26,561 nucleotides of DNA from an uncultured bacterium. GTDB lineage: Bacteria > Bacillota > Clostridia > Lachnospirales > Lachnospiraceae. Location: contig CAJMON010000046.1 in assembly GCA_905214955.1 (NCBI GenBank), forward strand, positions 1-26,561, read 5' to 3'. Under the pieces are notes generated by a model. It ran no database searches. It was not told the origin of the DNA and saw only the letters and a program-made list of their open reading frames with translations. This document shows, in pieces, positions 14,310 through 20,715 of this stretch; the stretch's first letter is position 1; the number at the start of each line of letters is the position of its first letter. The translations under genes and the position numbers were made by a program.

Positions 14310-14321
14310 GACCAACCAGCC

Positions 14322-14350
14322 TTGCGCTAAAAAGGGAAAAAGCGTATGAT
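14322..14350 (+). promoter_or_regulatory. promoter of the papain-like gene
   Basis: TTGCGC (14322-14327), 17 bp, TATGAT (14345-14350). The two divergent -35 boxes in this region are only 12 bp apart. Transcription from about 14357 excludes the ATG at 14346. Confidence 0.65.
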
Positions 14351-14375
14351 AAGGGGCAGAAAGGAAGAATTCAAA

Positions 14376-15038
14376 TTGAGTACACTGAATTATTTTTGGA
14401 TAGACAGATTTTTTGGAGGAAATCAGGACTGCTTCAAAGATCCCATGATGAAACTGGGAGGCTGTGCGGCAGCTGCCGCCTGCGATACCTGCATCGAACT
14501 GCAGCTTCACAAAGGCATGAAAGGACTCTGCACCGAAGAACCGGAAGGGATGACCATGGAAACCTACCGGATATTTGCAGACCAGATGAAACCCTACTTA
14601 CGTCCAAGAGCCGGTGGAATCAGCCGGTTATCCATCTATAGGGAAGGCTTTGGACAGTATCTGCAGGACAGAGGCATAGACAGCCTGAAAATGAAAGAGC
14701 TTCCGGGCACGGCAGATTTAAAAGAGGCAGAAGCAGCAGTTAAAAGCCAGATTGATGCCGGGTTTCCCGTGCCGTTTCTGCTGCTGAAGCACAAAAGCGA
14801 TTACATGAAAGAATATGTATGGCACTGGTTTATGCTGGTGGGATATGCCCAGACAGAAGAAGCATTTTTTGTAAAGACCGCCACCTATGGGGAAGCCCAC
14901 TGGCTTTCCTTAACGGAGCTGTGGAATACCGGCTATGAAGAACGGGGCGGAATGATTTTGTACGAAGAGGAAAGAAATTCTACAAATACACAAAATTATT
15001 TTGAAAAATCGGAAGATATGTTATATAATAAGAAGTGA
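14376..15038 (+). CDS. papain-like (C39-type) cysteine peptidase-like protein
   Basis: A 220-residue protein without signal peptide or membrane segment. GGCAAAAACD has Cys30 where C39/papain-like folds place the nucleophile at the start of a helix. WHWFMLVGY holds His150 in the expected strand, followed by FVKTATYG and a helix-start WLSLTELW, as in C39-like folds. The usual Asp after the His is not clear (KTATYG), so activity is uncertain. The start is TTG 14376: AGGAAG lies 8 nt upstream, and the promoter lies just before. A divergent sensor kinase shares the promoter region. A promoter for the next gene lies in its 3' end. The product could also be non-peptidase. Confidence 0.6.
   Translation: MSTLNYFWIDRFFGGNQDCFKDPMMKLGGCAAAAACDTCIELQLHKGMKGLCTEEPEGMTMETYRIFADQMKPYLRPRAGGISRLSIYREGFGQYLQDRGIDSLKMKELPGTADLKEAEAAVKSQIDAGFPVPFLLLKHKSDYMKEYVWHWFMLVGYAQTEEAFFVKTATYGEAHWLSLTELWNTGYEERGGMILYEEERNSTNTQNYFEKSEDMLYNKK
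15001..15029 (+). promoter_or_regulatory. promoter of the SEC-C protein gene
   Basis: TTGAAA (15001-15006), 17 bp, TATAAT (15024-15029), inside the last codons of the papain-like gene. Confidence 0.7.
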
Positions 15039-15117
15039 GGTTTTCCGGACAGAACAGCGGATGCTGACAGACCGGAAACACGAATTCGAGACTGGAAACG
15101 AAGGATGGTAAAGGAAT

Positions 15118-15624
15118 ATGGCATTATTACAGGAATGGAGAGACATTGCATACTCTCAGGAAACAGATAAGAGACAGCTTCAGAAATTCTGGACAGATTA
15201 TTTTCTTATCGAAAAAGGAATTTACGAGCAGCTGCTTTCCAACCCGGACGAAGTAGTCAAGGGCACCGTGAAAGAGCTGGCTGAAAAATACAATATCCCG
15301 GTTCTGACCATGGCAGGTTTCCTGGACGGCATTGACGACAGCCTGAAAGTGAAGAACCCCATTGATACCATGGATGAGAATACCGAAGTGACTCTGGCAT
15401 TTGACAAAGAGCTGCTGTACAAGAACATGGTAGATGCTAAGGCTGACTGGCTGTACAATCTGCCTATGTGGGACAACATTTTTGATGAAGCAAAGAAAAA
15501 AGAACTGTACCGTATTGCAAAGAAAGCAAACACTGTAATCAAGGGCGCTAAGATCGGCAGAAACGATCCGTGCCCCTGCGGAAGTGGAAAAAAATACAAA
15601 TTCTGCTGCGGTCGGAACGCATAA
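15118..15624 (+). CDS. SEC-C metal-binding motif protein
   Basis: A 168-residue protein whose last 20 residues are a canonical SEC-C zinc-binding motif: GRNDPCPCGSGKKYKFCCG, with the CxC and CC ligands, as at the C-terminus of SecA. The remainder (1-140) is helical, rich in Trp, Tyr, Lys and Asp, and of no family I can name. Proteins of this type occur singly in Clostridia; their function is not established. AAGGA lies just before ATG 15118. The leader of about 80 nt shows no recognised element. Hairpins follow the stop. The motif call is sure, the function unknown. Confidence 0.85.
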   Translation: MALLQEWRDIAYSQETDKRQLQKFWTDYFLIEKGIYEQLLSNPDEVVKGTVKELAEKYNIPVLTMAGFLDGIDDSLKVKNPIDTMDENTEVTLAFDKELLYKNMVDAKADWLYNLPMWDNIFDEAKKKELYRIAKKANTVIKGAKIGRNDPCPCGSGKKYKFCCGRNA

Positions 15625-15636
15625 TACAAAAAGGCA

Positions 15637-15695
15637 GCGTGTAAACACACGCAGATCTGCCGGCGCATACTAACAACAAAGGGTGTGCACCGGCA
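15637..15695 (+). other. chain of palindromes between the SEC-C and YdcF-like genes
   Basis: Three structures in a row: GCGTGT-aaac-ACACGC (15637-15652), the palindrome GCAGATCTGC (15651-15660), and TGCCGGCGCA/TGCACCGGCA (15658-15667 and 15686-15695, one mismatch). A short T-rich stretch follows the last arm. It may terminate the SEC-C transcript or form a folded leader for the next gene; no promoter with good spacing is seen here. Confidence 0.5.
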
Positions 15696-15733
15696 ATCTT
15701 TATATTACGCAAGCTAAAAACAGGAGGAGACCG

Positions 15734-16459
15734 ATGAATGGATGGCTGTTTGGCCTTGGAATTGTCTGTCTGCTGTATTATGGATGGCTGTGGATGATTT
15801 CCATGGATTTCGCAGTTGTATGGTTAGGCCTTGGCATCCTGGCTGTCCTTGGCGGTCTGTTTGGAAAAACAGCGTGGAATCATCTTCCAGGAGCAGCAAG
15901 AGCGGGATGCATAGCGGTATTTGGAGCAGGCATTCTGATCTTTCTGGTGGTGGAATGCCAGATTTGCCTGCATATGTGGGAGAAGCCGGATACAGAGGTT
16001 CCAGTGGTGATTGTGTTAGGTGCCCAGGTAAAAGGCACACGTCCAAGCAGAGCCCTGGAGAGAAGACTGAAAAAGGCAGAAGCGTTTTTAAAGGAACATC
16101 CGGATACCCTGGCGGTTCTTTCCGGAGGCCAGGGAGAAGGGGAAGACATCACGGAAGCCCAGTGCATGTACGACTGGCTGACAGAGCACGGCATTGCTTC
16201 CAGACGTTTGATTTTGGAAGAGCGCTCTACCAGCACGGAGGAAAATTTAAAATTTTCTGCAGCATTTCTGGATAAAACAGCGCCTGTGGGGATTCTTACC
16301 AATAATTTTCATGTATACCGGGCACTGCGCCTGGCAAAAAAGCAGGGGTATGCCAAGCCATGCGGAATACCAGCAAAGTCGGATGCCAGATACCAGGTGC
16401 ATTATCTGGTGAGAGAGTTTTTTGCACTTGTGAAAGAAAAAATCAAAGGGAATATATAA
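15734..16459 (+). CDS. YdcF/SanA-like DUF218 membrane protein
   Basis: A 241-residue protein with about three N-terminal membrane segments (roughly 4-20, 24-42 and 50-70), then a DUF218 domain (about 90-225). The domain starts VIVLGAQVKGTRPS, contains LSGGQGEGE and E-rich ERSTSTEEN, and ends with TNNFHVYRA, as in the YdcF/SanA/ElyC family. Members act in envelope or peptidoglycan metabolism in other bacteria; the reaction is not known for this one. AGGAGGAG (15722-15729) sets ATG 15734. No promoter with normal spacing is seen, so it may be read through from the SEC-C gene past the palindromes. Confidence 0.87.
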   Translation: MNGWLFGLGIVCLLYYGWLWMISMDFAVVWLGLGILAVLGGLFGKTAWNHLPGAARAGCIAVFGAGILIFLVVECQICLHMWEKPDTEVPVVIVLGAQVKGTRPSRALERRLKKAEAFLKEHPDTLAVLSGGQGEGEDITEAQCMYDWLTEHGIASRRLILEERSTSTEENLKFSAAFLDKTAPVGILTNNFHVYRALRLAKKQGYAKPCGIPAKSDARYQVHYLVREFFALVKEKIKGNI

Positions 16460-16471
16460 AGGCATGAAAAA

Positions 16472-16521
16472 GGAGATATCCGTAAGGGCCGGTGCAGCAG
16501 CCTGAGGTGGAGGATATCTCC
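16472..16521 (+). other. perfect long stem in the xpt leader
   Basis: GGAGATATCC (16472-16481) and GGATATCTCC (16512-16521) are perfect 10-bp inverted arms around 30 nt that contain a possible GGGC/GCCT inner stem. It begins 12 nt after the preceding stop. No U-run follows, so it is not a simple terminator. A weak promoter (TTGTGA 16428, TATATA 16453, 19 bp) would start RNA just before it. The remaining leader to the xpt ribosome site is about 150 nt, A-rich, with one small GGAC-tttgt-GTCC hairpin (16590-16602). It has no match to the purine riboswitch core. Confidence 0.5.
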
Positions 16522-16683
16522 AAGAAAGAGAGAAATCTATGTAAAAAAGCAAGTCCGCTTTGATGAAAACAGGATATCAGGAGATTGTGAGGACTTTGTG
16601 TCCATTCACGAAAGAAAATCTAAACATTTCTAAAGAAAAGAGCACCAAAATAAAAAAGAAAACAAAAAAAGGAGCAGCTTACC

Positions 16684-17268
16684 ATGAAGGAATTAGAAGA
16701 ACGGATTCGAAAAGACGGGATTGTGCGGGAAGGAAATGTGCTGAAAGTAGACAGCTTTATCAACCATCAGATGGACATTGACCTGTTTGAGCGGATGGCA
16801 CAGGAGTGGAAGCGCCTGTTTGCAGACTGTCCTATCAACAAGATTCTGACCATCGAAGCCAGCGGCATCGGAATCGCTGCTATTGCGGCAAGAGAGTTCC
16901 ATGTACCGGTTGTGTTTGCGAAGAAATCCATGAGCATTAATCTGGATAATAACAACTACCGGACAAAGATCCAGTCCTATACCCACGGCAGAGAGTATGA
17001 AGTCATTGTATCCAAAAAATTCTTGACAAAGGAAGACCACGTTTTGATCATTGATGATTTCCTGGCAAACGGCTGTGCCATGATGGGCCTTCTGGAACTG
17101 GTAGAGGCTGCAGGAGCAACCGTGGAAGGCATTGGAGTTGCCATTGAAAAAGGCTTCCAGTGCGGCGGAGAAGCCATCCGGAAAAAAGGACTCCACCTGG
17201 AATCTCTTGCTATTGTAGATTCCATGGGAGCGGACGGAACCATCATTTTCCGTCACGAACACGAATAA
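16684..17268 (+). CDS. xpt: xanthine phosphoribosyltransferase
   Basis: Xpt converts xanthine and PRPP to XMP in purine salvage. The 194-residue length is typical. The PRPP-binding motif is in VLIIDDFLANGCAMMG (about 120-135). IEASGIGIAA near residue 60 and the KKSMSINLD segment near 80 match Xpt rather than hypoxanthine or adenine enzymes. AAAGGAG lies before ATG 16684. The leader of about 220 nt carries a long stem that could regulate it. Convergent context is absent; the DUF1538 gene follows after 101 bp, possibly on the same transcript. Assignment is confident. Confidence 0.92.
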   Translation: MKELEERIRKDGIVREGNVLKVDSFINHQMDIDLFERMAQEWKRLFADCPINKILTIEASGIGIAAIAAREFHVPVVFAKKSMSINLDNNNYRTKIQSYTHGREYEVIVSKKFLTKEDHVLIIDDFLANGCAMMGLLELVEAAGATVEGIGVAIEKGFQCGGEAIRKKGLHLESLAIVDSMGADGTIIFRHEHE

Positions 17269-17340
17269 GACAAAGCATTAAAAAGACTTTCAGTTTCCTG
17301 AAATCCTGTACCAGCATCATGAAATGACACCTGTAGACAC

Positions 17341-17372
17341 CAATAGGCAGAGAGGAGGATATCCACCTATTG
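17341..17372 (+). promoter_or_regulatory. hairpin enclosing the ribosome site and start codon of the DUF1538 gene
   Basis: CAATAGG (17341-17347) pairs perfectly with CCTATTG (17366-17372). The right arm contains the TTG start codon (17370-17372), and the 18-nt loop contains the ribosome site AGAGGAGG (17351-17358). An alternative inner fold pairs AGGAGG with CCACCT. Either fold would hide the translation start. A second small hairpin, TTTCAG-tttc-CTGAAA, lies upstream at 17288-17303. Confidence 0.5.
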
Positions 17373-18908
17373 AATGAGAAATTGAAAGAAAAAATCAGAG
17401 AAGCACTTGTCAGTGTCCTGCCCATCACTGTGATTGTCCTGCTTTTGAGCATTACCTTTGTACCCATGGAGATTGGCACACTGGCGCTGTTTCTGGCAGG
17501 CGCATTCCTGCTGATTGTGGGCATGGGATTTTTCCAGCTGGGGGCGGAGACGGCCATGACACCTCTTGGAGAGGGTGTGGGAAAAAGCCTGCTGAAAAAG
17601 CAGAAACTGGGTATCATTGTTCTGGTCTGCTTTGCCATGGGGGCCATCATCACCATTTCTGAACCGGATCTTCAGGTTCTTGCAAACCAGGTCGCATCCA
17701 TCCCAAATGAGGTGCTGATCTACACCGTTGCAGTGGGAGTGGGCATCTTTACGGTGATTGCAGTTTTGCGCATTCTGTTTAAAATCAGTCTGTCAAAGAT
17801 CCTTATGGTTTTTTACGGATTGCTGTTTCTGCTGTCCATTCCGGCACCGTCGGATTTTGTAGCAGTGGCTTTCGACGCAGGCGGCGTGACCACAGGCCCG
17901 ATGACGGTTCCTTTTATTATGGCTCTTGGTATCGGACTTTCTGCTGCCAGAAGCGACAAGGACGGCGAGAAAGACAGTTTCGGTCTCATCGCCCTTTGCA
18001 GCATCGGTCCGATTATGATGGTTATGCTGCTGGGAATTTTTTATCACCCAACAGATGCATTGTATACACCGATTGAAGTTCCGGCAGTGGAGACTACCCA
18101 CGATGTGGTGAAACTGTTTCTGGTAGAGCTGCCTCATTATGCAGAAGAAGTTTTTCGCAGCATCCTTCCTGTGATCGGCGTCTTTCTTGTGTTCCAGCTT
18201 CTGACCAGAAAATACCGGAGACGCCAGATGCTTCGTATGACCGTGGGATTTCTTTACACCATCATTGGCTTGATTTTATTTCTCACAGGCGTCAATGCCG
18301 GCTTTGCACCGGTAGGAAACCTTCTTGGCAGCACTCTTGCCCAGGGTATGATGAAATGGAGCCTGGTTCCCATTGGCATTGTTATTGGATATTATATTGT
18401 AAAGGCAGAGCCTGCTGTGCAGGTGTTAAATACTCAGGTAGAAGAGATTACCGGAGGCATGGTTTCTAAGAAAATGATGAACTATGCTCTTTCCGCAGGT
18501 GTTGCCTGTGCGGTGGCAGTTTCTATGGTGCGGGTGCTGACCGGTTTAAGCATTTACTGGATTGTGGTGCCGGGCTATATTGCTGCGCTGATTATGAGCA
18601 GAATGGTGCCGCCGGTATTTGTGGGAATTGCGTTTGACTCTGGAGGCGTTGCCAGCGGTCCCATGACATCCACATTTTTACTGCCTCTGTCTATGGGAGC
18701 CTGTACGGCGCTGGGCGGAAATGTGGTCACCGATGCGTTTGGCATTGTGGCACTGGTTGCCTTAGCACCGCTTATTGCCATTCAGATCATGGGAATTCTG
18801 TATGCCAGAAAGACAGAGCAGGCAGGAAAAATACCCGTACCGCCGGCAATGGCTGAAGATGCAGACGATGATGTGGTGATCGAGATAGAGGAGGAATCGC
18901 ATGAGTGA
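17370..18908 (+). CDS. DUF1538 membrane protein, probable transporter
   Basis: A 512-residue membrane protein with about 12 segments built from two homologous halves. FDAGGVTTGPMT (168-179) recurs as FDSGGVASGPMT (422-433), and EPDLQVL..QV (98-108) as EPAVQVL..QV (347-357), about 250 residues apart. This inverted or tandem duplication and the conserved Gly-Pro motif in a membrane setting fit a transporter; the substrate is unknown. The C-terminal tail (about 481-512) is very acidic. The start is TTG 17370, after AGAGGAGG by 11 nt, inside a hairpin. It overlaps the next gene (a PII-like protein) by 8 bp, which suggests that PII controls its activity. Confidence 0.87.
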   Translation: MNEKLKEKIREALVSVLPITVIVLLLSITFVPMEIGTLALFLAGAFLLIVGMGFFQLGAETAMTPLGEGVGKSLLKKQKLGIIVLVCFAMGAIITISEPDLQVLANQVASIPNEVLIYTVAVGVGIFTVIAVLRILFKISLSKILMVFYGLLFLLSIPAPSDFVAVAFDAGGVTTGPMTVPFIMALGIGLSAARSDKDGEKDSFGLIALCSIGPIMMVMLLGIFYHPTDALYTPIEVPAVETTHDVVKLFLVELPHYAEEVFRSILPVIGVFLVFQLLTRKYRRRQMLRMTVGFLYTIIGLILFLTGVNAGFAPVGNLLGSTLAQGMMKWSLVPIGIVIGYYIVKAEPAVQVLNTQVEEITGGMVSKKMMNYALSAGVACAVAVSMVRVLTGLSIYWIVVPGYIAALIMSRMVPPVFVGIAFDSGGVASGPMTSTFLLPLSMGACTALGGNVVTDAFGIVALVALAPLIAIQIMGILYARKTEQAGKIPVPPAMAEDADDDVVIEIEEESHE

Positions 18909-19581
18909 ACAGGAAAGCAAAAAACTTTGTCCGCGTATGCTGATCTCGGTGGTCCATGCGGAAAATATCAAAAAAATGGATGAATCCCTGGAAGAGCTCC
19001 AGATTCCAGTGTTTTATCGATGCAGGGGAAAGGGAACGGCGTCCTCAGAAATGATGGACATTTTCGGGTTAAGGGGGACGGCCAGGATTTTAACTATAAG
19101 CTTTCTTCCAAAATCCAGGGTAAAAGAAGTCTTTGCATGTATGGAGAACCATATGTGTTTTCGAAAAAGAGGCGGCGGAATTGCATTTACCATTCCGATT
19201 ACGGGAATGCAGGGGCCGATGCTGCGTCTTATACAGGAGCAGCAGAAGAAAGGAGATGGAGCAGAGATGAAAGAGACACCGGGAAATTCTGTGATCTGGG
19301 TTTCCGTAGCTGGCGGATACAGTGAAGATGTGGTAGAAGCAGCAAGAAGTGCAGGAGCCAGAGGCGGCACGGTTATGAAAGGCGGCAGAAGAGGCCAGGA
19401 GCAGATGACACAGTTCTTTGGCATTTCCGTGCAGGAAGAACAGGAATTTGTCATGATCGTAGTGCCGGACGAAAAGAAGACGGAGGTCATGTCTGCCATC
19501 AACCAGGCCTGCGGCCTGAAAACAAAAGCCCATGGGGTAGTGCTTTCCCTTCCTGTGGATGATGCCATTGGATTAGCATAA
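18901..19581 (+). CDS. tandem PII-like signal protein
   Basis: A 226-residue protein made of two ferredoxin-like PII-type domains. Domain 1 is about 11-102 (strand LISVVHA, then RCRGKGTASSEMMDIFG in the T-loop/B-loop region, then ILTISFLP, ending GGGIAFTIPIT). Domain 2 is about 129-223 (VIWVSVAGGYSEDVVEAARSAGARGG, then GGRRGQEQMTQFFG, then EFVMIVVP, ending GVVLSLPVDD). Domain 2 keeps the PII Gly/Gln pattern better. PII proteins sense nucleotides and metabolites and bind transporters. The first 8 bp overlap the DUF1538 gene, and a possible trimer with pseudo-sixfold sites is conceivable. The ligand is unknown; Tyr for uridylylation is not evident. Confidence 0.82.
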   Translation: MSEQESKKLCPRMLISVVHAENIKKMDESLEELQIPVFYRCRGKGTASSEMMDIFGLRGTARILTISFLPKSRVKEVFACMENHMCFRKRGGGIAFTIPITGMQGPMLRLIQEQQKKGDGAEMKETPGNSVIWVSVAGGYSEDVVEAARSAGARGGTVMKGGRRGQEQMTQFFGISVQEEQEFVMIVVPDEKKTEVMSAINQACGLKTKAHGVVLSLPVDDAIGLA

Positions 19582-19598
19582 TAGAAGGACGGAATAGA

Positions 19599-20147
19599 AT
19601 GGCTGTCGAAATGAAAGAAATCATTGCGGAAGCGGCCTGGACGCTTCTGTTTGAGAAAAAGGTAAAGAAACTTACTATCAAAGATATTGTAGAAGAATGC
19701 CATATTACCAGACAGGCTTTTTACTATCATTTTGAGGACATTCCGGATCTGATGCGGTGGCAGCTGAAGCAGGGTGCCAGGAAACTGATGGAAGAATGCC
19801 TGAAAAAACAGGATCTGGAGAGTGGCCTGCGCTATCTGACAGCAGTGGCAGTCAGTGTCAAACCCTATGTGGAGCGGGGTATTCAGACCAATTATGGAAC
19901 GGAGATGGAACAGCTGATCGAGGAAGCCGTCTATGAACTGGCAGAACGGATCGCAGAAAAGGAACATCTGTATGAGTCGGTTTCACACAAAGACCTGCGC
20001 CTGATTTTAAAATTTCACGTGCATGGCATGATGGGAATTTTGAAAGAATGGACTCCGGAAGATACCAAGCAGATGGATCACATTGTTCATGAAATTTATC
20101 TGCTAATGAATGGAAAGATTACGCCATTTTCCGAAAAAGAATCTTAA
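19599..20147 (+). CDS. TetR-family regulator of the DUF1538-PII cassette
   Basis: A 182-residue regulator. Residues about 5-50 form the TetR DNA-binding domain, with LTIKDIVEECHITRQAFYYHF (25-45) as the helix-turn-helix. The C-terminal ligand domain (about 60-175) is helical, with GMMGILKEW near the end, like the YfiR/DhaS-type group. AGAAGGACGG precedes ATG 19599. It begins 17 bp after the PII stop and ends at a strong terminator, so it is part of the same operon and likely controls it. The inducer is unknown. It could also control genes elsewhere. Confidence 0.87.
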   Translation: MAVEMKEIIAEAAWTLLFEKKVKKLTIKDIVEECHITRQAFYYHFEDIPDLMRWQLKQGARKLMEECLKKQDLESGLRYLTAVAVSVKPYVERGIQTNYGTEMEQLIEEAVYELAERIAEKEHLYESVSHKDLRLILKFHVHGMMGILKEWTPEDTKQMDHIVHEIYLLMNGKITPFSEKES

Positions 20148-20161
20148 AACAGCATGACAGA

Positions 20162-20202
20162 AATGCCGGAATGTAAAAGAACTTTACATTTCGGTATTTT
20201 TG
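20162..20202 (+). terminator. terminator after the TetR gene
   Basis: AATGCCGGAATGTAAA (20162-20177) pairs over 16 nt with TTTACATTTCGGTATT (20183-20198), with G-U pairs, a 5-nt loop and a following T-run. It closes the DUF1538-PII-TetR unit. Confidence 0.85.
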
Positions 20203-20228
20203 TCTATACAGGGAGAAAAAAATGTGAA

Positions 20229-20257
20229 TTGTCCAGAATTTCCGGGAAGGCTATAAT
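20229..20257 (+). promoter_or_regulatory. promoter of the coiled-coil/ftsH operon
   Basis: TTGTCC (20229-20234), 17 bp, TATAAT (20252-20257). GGGAGG lies before the ATG at 20293. Confidence 0.7.
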
Positions 20258-20292
20258 AAGCATATCACAAAGGAATGAAGGGAGGAAAACAT

Positions 20293-20715
20293 ATGGCACA
20301 GGAATTGCTGGCAGTGAAGCTTGGAGAAATGGATCAGAAGATCGGAAAGCTTCATGGAAGAATTGAGAGCAGTGAATATGCAGATGCCAAAATGCTCCAG
20401 GAAGAGATTGAAAACCTGCGCAGGGAATGCAGGGAAAATCAGGAATACCTGATACAGAGAATGAAGTACAGCAGAGCAAAACCGATTCAGAAGCTGTTCC
20501 ATTCGTATACAGAGATTGAAAATGTGGTGGATCGGATACGCAGAGAAATAAAGGGTGTGGAATGTACATCTGGGAATCAGATATTTCAGGCGGAGGAACT
20601 GACGGTATTTGCAGAATATGCTCTGGATTTTGCCATGCAGGCAGCAGATTATGCAGCACTGTTATCGCTGGATGCAATGAAAGCCCAGAAAATGCTTGAG
20701 GAGGAAGAAAAATGA
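20293..20715 (+). CDS. 140-residue coiled-coil protein upstream of ftsH
   Basis: A hydrophilic, helix-rich cytosolic protein. Heptad-like Leu/Ile/Met spacing over about 1-65 (KLGEMDQKIGKLHGRIE, then EEIENLRRECRENQEYLIQ) predicts a coiled coil, and a second helical block covers about 95-140, ending in acidic EEEEK. No domain family is recognised. GGAGG (20281-20285) sets ATG 20293. The stop overlaps the ftsH start as ATGA, so the two are translated together; it might be an adaptor or regulator of FtsH, but this is inference from position only. Confidence 0.7.
   Translation: MAQELLAVKLGEMDQKIGKLHGRIESSEYADAKMLQEEIENLRRECRENQEYLIQRMKYSRAKPIQKLFHSYTEIENVVDRIRREIKGVECTSGNQIFQAEELTVFAEYALDFAMQAADYAALLSLDAMKAQKMLEEEEK

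Noticed and set aside
13137..14510. Longer KdpD-like product starting at 14510
   Set aside because: The extra codons lie upstream of the promoter (14281-14309), overlap the divergent gene and its promoter, and show no domain.
16460..16683. Purine (guanine) riboswitch before xpt
   Set aside because: The three-way junction core sequences of the purine class are not present; only an unrelated long stem is seen.
19014..19967. Minus-strand reading frame of 317 codons
   Set aside because: It is opposite the PII and TetR genes, rich in Ser, Phe and Cys, with no domain, promoter or ribosome site; an antisense shadow.
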